DNA of 64,000 nt, taken from NCBI RefSeq assembly GCF_901000735.1, contig NC_081544.1:28576095-28640094 (forward strand). Reading direction: 5' to 3'. Source of the stretch: Corylus avellana. Its lineage: Eukaryota; Streptophyta; Magnoliopsida; Fagales; Betulaceae. Below, piece after piece: positions 46,201-57,100 of this stretch. Each line of letters opens with the position of its first letter. The first letter of the stretch is position 1. The notes beneath the pieces were generated by a model. It was not told the DNA's origin. It did no database searches and saw nothing but the letters and a program-made list of their open reading frames with translations. The position numbers were made by a program, and so were the translations under genes.

Positions 46201-49200
46201 TTCATTTATGAGCAGCATTTGTGATGTCCAGTGGGTAGTATCTAGCATGGACGATGAGCTTCACTATCCCAAAGATTTATTTTATGATTGTGATGCAGTA
46301 CGCTCTATTCTTGGTGCTTCTGCTCCATATGCTGTTCCGAAGGTTAGTATGATATACTGGTGTTCTCTTTTGCACTTTTTATTATATTTTTAGTTTTTCT
46401 AATATTTCTTCAATTCTGTTGAGAGAGAGTGAGAGATGCTCCCCAGAGCAAGAGCTATCTGCTTTATAAGGCTGCCAATCTTGGAATGTGGAAGGCTTTA
46501 TCTTTATAGCAAACTTTTTTTTTTTTAAAGTAATGCTGTATATATCAAAAAGCGTAAGACGCTCCTAAGTACATTGGAAGTATACACAGGAAAACCAAAG
46601 CTAGCCCACAAAATCCCCATAAGAGAGCCCTGAAACCCAAAAAAAACCCTAAGCCCGCAAAACGGACCCCTAAAACCCCAAATAAACCCTAAACCCACAC
46701 AATAGTCCTAAACCTGCAAAGCTATCCTGCCTTTACCCCGACTAGAGCCACTATCTCTAGCCTCAAAATTAATGGAGCATTCCAAATTTTTTAGCTCTCT
46801 CTTACCCTTAGTTTTTGAAGCAGAAACCCCATCTTCACGATACTGATCCTCTTAGTCTTAGTAGCAAACTTTAATTGGTGTGCATCCCATTCTAGTTCTT
46901 TGTGTACAAGAACAAAGTGAGAGTCCATCAGGGTTGCTCCTTTTGTGTTTGAACATGCCTACATGCATATCTACGTGTGTGTTGTGTGAAATGCTCTAAC
47001 ATGGAACAAAATATACATGCCCATCCCTAACAATGTATGGGTTGCAAGCCAAATCCAACTTAAATGGTATGTGTCCCTCAAATGATATATGGCATAAGCT
47101 TTCTATTTATAATAATGCTTACCCAGAATTGTTTCCTCTTTTTTATTCTATTTTTGGGTGGGGAATCTTGCTTTGATCCTGGCCAAACCCATAGATGTTG
47201 GTAAGAGTCTTGCTCATATGTAGAGGATGAGATGCTGAGTTTCTTTGCTTTCATTCATCACAGTATCAGACTTTAAGCTTATGCAACAGGTGGTGTGATT
47301 AGGAATGTACAGAAAAGTCTGCAGTTCAGAGCTGACAGAGATGTGAATCTGGCTAATGGCTCTTTTTAGATGCTTGTCATTGAAGGCATATATACAGTCT
47401 TTGCCTGCTGGAAATTGACAGGTTGGTGCAGTGGGTGACTGACATGGATCAGAAATGGGGTCTATGCCATTTTGGGTTTGGTTTTGCCAGCTCCATTGCA
47501 ACGTGTCCCAGATGTTTAACTATTTAATAAATGTGACAGAAATTGATGTTTAAAAATTTGTTAATGCTATATATAGGTTAATATATGTATACACACGTAA
47601 AATCTTTAAAATCATCTTTCATTTGTTTTGACATGATTTATTGCCTAACATGACGTTAGATGTGCCGCTTGACAAGCTATAAGATAACATGGTATTAGTC
47701 TGTTTTTCTCTGTTTAGAATGCATTACTTTGCCTGAAGCAGCAAAAAGTACAGTTAAGTTGTTTTTGTTGTATTGCCCACTGGCTATATTTGAGTGTATA
47801 TTTATATACCTTAATGGAGTTATAACTTCAGCTGTATGAAACTGCTGTATCTCCCTATATGATGGGAGCACTTAGCGACATAGATTTCTACAAGTTCTTT
47901 ATTGTGCTATATTTTTCTTATTGAAACAGGTGAGCAGTGGAAAGTTAGTCGGTGATATTGGGTTTAAGATTAAAGTTACCATTGATGACATTTTGGAAAC
48001 TCTGAACGTATGGAGGAGATCTAAGACGCCTTTCAAGGCCAGGTATTGCTGCATCTCATTCACCAAGTTAGATCTTCAACTTTTGCTAACTGAAAGATCA
48101 TTTTGCTGTTAGTAACTTTTCTTTCCTGTTGGCCGTAGAAACCAATCTAATGCTATCTTTTATTTTACTACATAGGATCTTAATCTGTGATTTCTGTGTG
48201 CTGTTTAATTGAATTCTTCATTCATAATTTGCAGTATTTTCTCTTTTCACATAAAAATCCATATGTAGTTTTGCTATTGCTTTTCGCTTCAAGAAAAGTA
48301 TGTATCGAGTTTATCAGTATGTTGGCTCTTTGTTCTGTTTTGAGCATGTTAGTGGTGTAAGTGTCCCACATCTAAATGTATATTGCACCATCTATAAGTT
48401 TTGTCTTATAATGTCTTTCTTTTACTTATAGATGGTTAAAGAATAGTGTAACATTTTCTATATAGGATTATCATGCCATGATGCCAATGTTAGTGTGTTT
48501 CTCAGAGCTACAAATCAAACTGATATCAATGCTTCGACCACATCTGGTGCTCCTATAGTATCGTATTAGAACATGTTATACTTGATATTACTTTTCTAGT
48601 AATAGTATGCTATTCTCTTTGAAAATGGATGTTGCAGTATTCACCTGAATTGGTTTTTGGTTGTTCGCCACACATCAACAAATGGATGTTTCAGTATTCA
48701 ACAATTCCAGCTCCCTAAAAGTTGTGCCTTTAACTACAGCCCTCAGATCTCCCCCTAATCATTTGAGATGTTGATTCAATCTCTATTCACTTAACCTTTT
48801 AGGCCACCTCCTTTTTCATTTTGTCTTAACCCTAAATGCCCTTTTCTCTCACCTCTTCTTCTCCCTCATTTAAAACCCTAATTCTGCTCCTCTAAAACCC
48901 TAGATTTTCTCCCCCTAGTTGGCCTCTACGATCACTTCCCTACAATTTTCCTTTTTGGCCCCTTTCCCTTCGCTTCTCTGCAACTTCCATGGCCGAAGGC
49001 CACCATGCAACAGTTACAAGGTTTTTATTTAGTTTGTGTCTTTATCTATCGAGTGTGTATGCAACCTTAGGTAATTCTTGTTTTTTTGGTCCCATCGTGC
49101 TCCCTAATCTTTTTGTTGTTTGGTTGATGAGTGATAATTCTTACACTTTTATTTTCCCCTTTCCACAAAAAAAATTCTTTGATTTTAGGGAAAGTATAAA

Positions 49201-52200
49201 TTTAATCCCCAAGTAATTGTGCTGTTTCAATTTAAACTCTGGGTTTCTAAATCTGACTTTTAAATCCTTATGGGTCATTTGGTAAAGTTTTGAGAAGTGT
49301 TTTGGGTTTTCAATTTTGAAAAAAAAAAAGAAAGTAATATTTGAGAATTGGTTTGGTTGGGGCCACATTTGAGAAAAGCGGAAAATTGGTGTGGTCAAAT
49401 TTTGGAAGTGTTTGTAAAAATTAAAAAGTTGAGAAATATTTTTAAAAATAAAAAAATTTAGAAAGTGTTGCACCACAATGGCGGTGCCGCCACCATGGTG
49501 GTGTTCCGACAGCCACCGTGGGGCCACCACACTTTCTTTCTTTTTTTAATTTTTAAATGTGTTTTATTTTTTTTTTAAAATGTTTTGGATTTTGAGAAGA
49601 GTTTTGTAGTTTCTTTTAAAAAGTGTGTTAGTGATGGGGACCACGTCTTAAAATTCATTTGATAAACCAATTTTGAGAAGAGTTTTCAACGTTTGAGTAG
49701 TGACGGCGCTTGAGAGGTTTACGAAATATGGCCTAAGTTTTTCGTATTTTTCATTTCGTTCATTCTATCCAAAATTGTCTAAAATTGCTTACATGGCATT
49801 AACGTGGTTAATGCCACATAAGCAATTTTGCTGCCTCGTGTAAAAAATAATAATTAATTAACTAAAGAAAGAAATTTAAAAATATTAAAATTTAAAAAAA
49901 AAAAGAAAAAAAAAGAGAGATAAAAATGAATGGCATGGATGGCGTGGCCACCACTACACCCTTGCAAGGGAGGATGGCCACCCTAGAAAGGGGTGGCTCG
50001 TGTGGCCACCCCCCAGTAGAGGGGTGGCTCACACAACCAACCCAACAAAGGAGGTGCCCCCCCCTTGTGGGTGGCTCCATGATGCAAGAGGCAAAGCATG
50101 AAATATTTGTTCACCTAATTTTATTTAAATCCTATTAATTGATAGAGTTATTTTTATTTAATTTTCAAGAGTCAAGGGTATTTTGTAATCCAATAATTAC
50201 ATGTTGCCATAGATTATTTTAGAGTTCAATAAATGGGTGTTGCCCTAAATTATGTTAGGTAAGTCAATAAGTGTGTTGTCCTAGGGTTTAGTTGTGAATC
50301 TATTTAAGTAAGATTGTATTCCAATGGAGGTAGATTTGATGGAATAAAACAAATGAAGAATTGATTCTTCTCTCTCCTTCTCTTCCCCCTCTCCTCTCTC
50401 TTTCTCTTCCTCACAGCTTCTTCTGTCTTTCTCTCTCTTCTCCCCCTCTTTCTCTTCCCTTAGCTTCTCTCTCTCTCTCTTCTTTCTGTCTCGCTCTTTA
50501 ACTTCTTTCTCCTCTCTTTGCCCTAATTTAACAGTGTAGTTTTGTGATTATTAGTTGTCCTACATCAAATTTGGTATCATAGCCTAAGCCAATTGTTTCC
50601 TATAATATTTGTGCGATCCACGACCGTGCTACCCCAACTAAGCCAACACCATGACCACCACCATTCCAACACAGCCATTGTCTACCATCTCAAGCCTCTT
50701 TACTGCCAGCCAAATCAAACCCTAAAACCCACGAACTTCTAGGTCCCCAAGCCTGCCACCGTTAAAAAACAATTCTCAAACAACCTCAACCCGTCGATCT
50801 CAACAACCCATATCAACATCTCGTTCTTTCCACGCCCTAAATAGCCAATTGACAACCATCGCACCACCACCCAAACACTCAAAGAACTCACATTAGGTTC
50901 CCTTTATCCACACGCCCAAGCACCCTAAGCCAAACACACACTACCCGCCCCAACACGTTTTCACCACCCCCAATCTACCCCATTGTCACTCTGCCATGCA
51001 AACTATCTCCTCCCTTTAGACAAATCTCCATTCAACCATTCACCCTTACTCATCAGTTGTTGCCATTGTTTGCTTAAAACCCATTCGCGCCGAGCCATCG
51101 CACGAGCCTCCACTGCGCTCAGTGAGCCCCACAGTAGGTGACGCCAACCAACTTCAACCCACGGCCCACCAACTTCAACCCACGGCCCATTGCGCCGCAA
51201 ATCCATGAACCATCGTGCCGTAAACCAACAAGCCACTGCACCACGCTGTAAAGAGCTATTTTTCGTTCCTTTTATTGATGCCCCACTGTGCCGCCAACAT
51301 CTATCTAGCACCTTTACCAATCTTTGTACCACCGCCACACCCAGGTTACATTTGCAATCTCGCTACTGCCACAACCCCTTTCGAAACTATGACCACAAGT
51401 CGTTGCCAGCTACACCGACTGCTCCACACGCCAATCCACACCTCTATTCTCACTATCGTTAGAAACAGAGGTGCCAAGTTGTTTCGTGAAGGTGTTGGTC
51501 GCTGGGTCACACACAAGATAAGATATAGAAGAGCCAACAAAGCATAGAGAATATGTTTTTGACTCTTGTTGTTTCGGTCCTTTTCAAGACTTGAAGGTTG
51601 GGATCGGATCCAAGACTTTTGAGCATATGTTTTCAACCTTTCAGCATTTCAGAACTCAACTCCAAGCAGGGGAGCATGATGCAAGGCGAAGCACGGAATA
51701 TTGGTCCACCTAATTTTATTTAGGTCCTATTGATTGATGGAGTTATTATTATCTCACTTTTAAGAGTCAAGGGTGTTTTGTCATTCAATAAATGGATGTT
51801 TCCCTAGATTATTTTGGGGAATTCAATAAATGGGTGTTGCCCCAAGTTATTTTTGGTAAGTCAATAAATGGGTGGTGCCCTTATATTTAGTCTGGAGTCT
51901 ATTAAGTATGATTTGTGTTCCAATGGAGGTAGATTTGATGGAATGGAAAAAATGAAGAATTGATTCTTTTCTCTCCTTCTCTTCCCCCTCTCCTCTCTTT
52001 CTTTTCCTCATAGCTTCTTCTCTCTCTCCCCCCTTAGCTTCTTTCTCTTCCTTTTGTTTCCCTCTTTAACTTCCTTCTCCTCTCATTGCCTTAATTTCTT
52101 AGTGTATTTATGTGATTACTAATTGTCCTACATCACTTCGCCACCCCTCACCATTTGGGGTTTTTTTTGTTTTTTTTTTCAAATTCTAACTTTTTTTAAT

Positions 52201-54159
52201 AAAATTAAAAATTAATTTTTGAAGTGAGGTGGCAAAACTAATTATATGGCATTAACGGAGTTAATTCCACTTAAGCAATTTTTAGACGAAATGAGCGAAA
52301 TGAAAAATGCAAAAAACTTGAGGATTTAAAAGTCGGATTTAGAAACTGAAGGACTAAATTAAAATAACGCGATTACTCTGGGAGTAAATTTATATTTACC
52401 CTTGATTTTATAAGGGGGAATAATTTTTGTACTTGTCAAGATTTCTTATGTACTTTCTAAAATTTCTTTTGATACTATAAGTTTTGTTGTGTGTGCAAGC
52501 AAGCCTGTGTCGTGTCTTCTTGTGTATGTGTCAGCTCACAGAGTGAAGGTTGGATGGAAATTCCTTGCGTGGCAATTTTGCTAGCTTATAATTCAGATGA
52601 TTTCTTGAACATGTATTTGCTGATAATTTGACAAGCTTTTATTGTTGATCTATTTCTCATTGAGGTGCTTTTTATCTATTTTGACTTTCCAGAAGCAGAA
52701 GTTTTTTTATGCTTTTGCTCATACCATCATCTTTTCTTTTCTTTTTCCTTTTTCCTGGTCCCGTGGCAATGATTACTTATCTTACTGTGGAACTCTTTTC
52801 AATATTTTGGCACTTTTGTGTTATGTTTGTTATCCATTTATTATTAGTCTAGACTAGACTTCTGAATCTTTTGACCGACTAATTTATAGTCTGTTTAGAA
52901 TTGCGTTAGGGAGCTTAAAAGTACTTTTTGTACCTAAAAAGTTGTGCCAAACAAAAAGCTGTAATGTTTGGTAAAAAAATTCAAACAAAGTTCTTTGACT
53001 TTTTTCACTCTAAAAAGGGTCCAAACACACTTTCAAGAAAAACTTAAAATTAAGCTTTTTTTTAAAAAGCTCTTCTTGACTTTAAAAGCTTTATTCCCCA
53101 ATACAATCTCAAACATGCTCTTAATCTTTCTAGTCCAATGTGTATGAAGTATCTCACTATGTTCTCATCTGGAGTTAATTGCCTTGAGGTGAAACCTGCA
53201 GAGTTTGACTCTGCAACTCTGTAGTGTACATTATCCATGATAGACGCAGTCAGAACTTATATATTTTGGATATATGAATAGATCGTGGTATAAGGTGTGC
53301 CTAACATGTCACCTGCTCGTTTTAATGGGACCCAACTTTCTTTACATGCCAGCATATCACAAATGTCACAATTGTACACATTCATTTGGAATGAAATGGC
53401 TACTTCAAAGCAGAAAATCACAGAGGAGTTACATTCAGGACCTTTTATATTTGTTCCATATGCGTCTGGCTCTGGGCTTGATGATGTGGTTGTTGGTATA
53501 TTCTTATCTCCTGAAGAAGTCTGTTGGCATGATTCAACTGGTTCTCTGGACCAAATGAAGGAGATTCATCCTCAGTGCAGTTTGACAGATGTGGCCCATC
53601 ACCTCTTAAGTAAGATGCTGAGCAATATTTATCCAGGCCTTCGTGACTTTTTCATTGATGGCTGCGAAGTACACGAGGCCCCTCCTCTCCATAGCTATCT
53701 ACAGATTTTGCTGCAATTATCTTCTGTTGCTTTGCCTTCTCAAGCAGCTAATGTAGTAAGTAATCAAATTTGAAGCAAAAACGCACTTGCAATAATTGTT
53801 TGTTTCAGTACAACCTGAGTGGTCCTTTCATATCTCAGGTTTTCCAAGTTTTTCTCAAGTGGAGTGATGGACTGAAATCTGGACTCCTGAGCCCTGAAGA
53901 TGCCATCTACTTGAAAGAATGTCTTATGAAATTGGAATTTACGGTGCTTCCAACTGAACAGGATAAGTGGGTTTCCCTGCACCATTCGTTGGGCCTTGTG
54001 TGCTGGTGTGATGATTGGAAGTTAAGGGATCAATTTGAGCATTTTGATCAGATTAGTTTTCTGTACTTTGGTGAACTTAGTGATGATGAAAAAGAGATAC
54101 TTCAAACAAGAGTGTCCGTCCTCATGCAAACCTTGGGGATTCCTGCACTCTCAGAGGTA

Positions 54160-54193
<34 letters not shown>

Positions 54194-57100
54194 TGCTGCG
54201 GCTGCTGCTGTGAGTTTTCGATGTTTTGAACTGTTCACATTAACTCATCCAGTAGGCCAGGCTATATGTCTGATTTATCAACATGTTGACCCCGAGTAGC
54301 CTCCTAAACATTGTTGCTACAAATGATTGGGATTTCAACTTGAGCTTATCCAAAAAAAAAGGCTGGAATGATTTTATTTAAACTTTTTTGACAGTCAGAT
54401 GTTAAAAAAGACGCTGCATCTACGTCATTCAGATGTTTTAGTGGTTTTATCAAAACTTTTTCCTAGTTCCAAATTAGATGTATAATCTTAGGGGAAAATA
54501 CATGCTACCCCCCAAATTACCACCATTTTGACACTTAAATCACAAAACTTTAAAAAGTGACATTTAACCTTAAAAATACCACCCCGTTACAATTTAGCCC
54601 ATCCTTTGGTAATTGAAGCTAAAATAGACATAAAAGTGGTCACGTGTGCCACCTATGACTATTTTTGAATTTTCTTCCCAAAATGCCCATAAAAATCATT
54701 TAAAAAATAAACAAAAATGAAAATAATTAATTAATTAATTAATTTAAAAAAATAAAAATAAAAATAAATAAAAAATACAAAATAAAAAAGAAGAAGAAGC
54801 TAGGCCACCCCCAAAAACAAACCACCCTAGAGGGGTGGTTCAGCTAACGTTAGTTTTTCTTTTCTCTTTTTTCTTTTTTTTTTTTAATAATTTCAATCTG
54901 GGGTGATTCCCCCACCCCACCCCCCTTGTATTTTGGGGGTGGCCTTAGTTTTTTTTTTTCAGTTTTTTTAATAAATTTAAGGGTATTTTGTAAAGTTAAA
55001 TGCAAAAAAAGTTACATGTGACCCACATGAGGGATTTTCTTTCTATTTTAACGCCAATTACTAAAGGAGGGGTTTGGTTGTAATGAGGTGGTAGTTGGAG
55101 GGGGTGAAGTGTCGCTCTTTAAAATTTAGTATCTAAGTGCCAAACGGTTGGTAGTTTGGGATGTTCTTAAAACATTGTAATCCAACTTTTATGCATGTAT
55201 TATACAGAACTACAGTTATTTGGTGCAGTATGAGGTACCTTGCTAACTTCTGATCTATTTCATTTTGGGTTTACCTTACATGCTCGGTTCCTCAATGTTA
55301 TTGTTATGGTCCATTTACTGCATACAGTTTTTCTAATTATTGATTCATCCCTTTTAAGGTACTAGATATTATTGCCTATGCTATGATTCTCACCTTTTTT
55401 TTTCTTTTTTCTTTTTTTCTTTTTCTATAAGAAAATAGCATGAGTACCATCACATTTGGACATAGTATTTGTTTAAAAATGATTGGCTTGTATTGAAGTA
55501 TTGATTAAATGAGTAAATGTACATCTTCTTATCAATTTAAGTTTTTTGGATAAGTGATGATTTAACATGGTATCAAAGCAAAGATCCTAAATTCGAACCC
55601 TAATTCCGTCAATTTACCCCCCATTTAAATTAAATATTTCACGTGTTGGGCCTCACTTATTAAAAAAAAGTTTGAGCCCACATGTAAAGAGGAGTAACTA
55701 AAATATTGGTCAAATGATTAAACTTTCCTATTTCTATCACCTTAAACTTTTGAGACAATTAGTGATTTAACAACTTGCATCATAAAATGGGACCTGAAAT
55801 GGATTCTCTATGCTCAAACATCTTTATAAATGGTTGTAGGCATTATATTTGTACATTTGGTTGTGTTGTGTGAGTGGACATCATCCACTTTTAAATTCTA
55901 TAGTTGAGCATCATGTAATGTATTGTCACTTTGAAGATAAAAGGAAAAATAACAGTCGAAAATGAAAAATGAGTTATATATTGTGATTTCAATATTCCAT
56001 TCTACATTGTTGCATTTATGTCCAGGTTGTAACTCGTGAAGCAATATATTATGGTCTGGCAGACTGTTGCTTCAAAGCTTCGTTGGTGGGATGGGCTCTT
56101 CCTTATTCTCAGCGCTACTTCTGTAGCCTACACCCTGATAAATATATTCAGCTCAAGCAGTCTGGATTTGATATTCTGAGTCGTCTGCAAGTTGTTGTTG
56201 TTGAAAAGCTGTTCTACAGGAACATCATAAAGAGTTGTGGTGCATCTAAGAAGCGAATTGAATGTAGCTGTCTTCTGCAGGCATGTGATGGGGATCCTTT
56301 ATTCAATTTTTGTCTTCTCTTCTCTTCTCTCTCTCTCTCTCATGAAAATACCCTATTACAAACAATTTTCCAGCAGAAATGATGCTAAAGCCTGTCAGAT
56401 ATGTTCAATACTAAACATATAATTTGAGACTGCAACCTCTTAAGTACATTTAGGACTTAAGTACCCCTTTAAAAGCTACAAACTGGCAAACTTCACTGAA
56501 GAATACTAATGGCATGCTGTCTATGGAATTAGCATATACTATTTCTGGAATTGAAGATTAACCGTGTTGCTAAATGTCACTTGCATCCTCCTTATGCAGA
56601 GATATTCTGTATTTAGACTAGCTGTTTTTTGTTAATACTTTGACGATTTAAGAATCAAACTCTCCATGATACTTGGCATGATTTGGAATTTCAATATATT
56701 ATATATCTCCTTTTTTAGTTATATCCTCATGTATATAATTTTTACAGGATAATATTTTGTACACAACCCGAGAATCTGATTCTCATGCCTTATTTATGGA
56801 GCTGTCTCGTTTGTTATTTGATGGAACTCCTGATCTACACTTGGCAAATTTCCTTCACATGATCACAACCATGGCCGAATCTGGTTCCAGTGAGGAGCAG
56901 ACAGAGTTTTTCATCTTGAATAGCCAAAAGGTGCCAAAACTTCCTGATGAAGAATCTGTTTGGTCCCTCTCATCTGTGCCTTCATTGACAAAGAATGATG
57001 ATTCACTACAAGCAAATTTTGATTCAAAAACAATAGATGAGAAAAGCTACTCCAATTCGAAAATGAAAGGAGGAAGTAACTCAAACTGGCCACCTATAAA

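Larger units (their letters stand above)
50080..52135 (+). mobile_element. Non-autonomous LTR retrotransposon
   Basis: Two similar LTRs (50080-50567 and 51677-52135), both starting TGATGCAAG and ending CCTACATCA. After the first LTR lies a primer-binding-site-like TGGTATCATAGCC (50572-50584), and before the second a purine-rich AAGCAGGGGAGCA. The 1.1-kb interior has no gag or pol; it is C/A-rich and without a convincing frame. Flanking 5-mers do not match exactly. Confidence 0.85.
49188..52401. mobile_element. Mutator-like non-autonomous element with nested insertions
   Basis: 3.2 kb with terminal inverted repeats of about 90 bp (GGGAAAGTATAAATTTA left, GGGTAAATATAAATTTA right in reverse, then TTTCTAAATC and GACTTTTAAATCCT) and a perfect 9-bp target duplication TTGATTTTA (49179-49187 and 52402-52410). 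No transposase. Removing the nested MITE and LTR element leaves about 0.7 kb, GC-rich in the middle with GTGGCCACC palindromes. Confidence 0.88.
48043..53352 (+). other. NOV-B intron 8
   Basis: 5.3 kb. Contents: anonymous DNA to 48700, a gene-5'-end-like stretch (48715-49020), a Mutator-like element (49188-52401) with nested elements, and a MITE (52892-53113). Confidence 0.75.
54157..56025 (+). other. NOV-B intron 10
   Basis: 1.87 kb; a (CT)n repeat right after the donor (54163-54191), a TIR element (54505-55165) and AT-rich filler. No gene. Confidence 0.75.

Noticed and set aside
48989..49216. 75-residue secreted protein
   Set aside because: The frame runs across a likely splice donor into AT-rich DNA; only the 5'-end-like character was kept as a weak feature.
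51003..51636. Open frames in both strands of the LTR element interior
   Set aside because: Overlapping frames on opposite strands of C/A-rich DNA, with no gag or pol motif.
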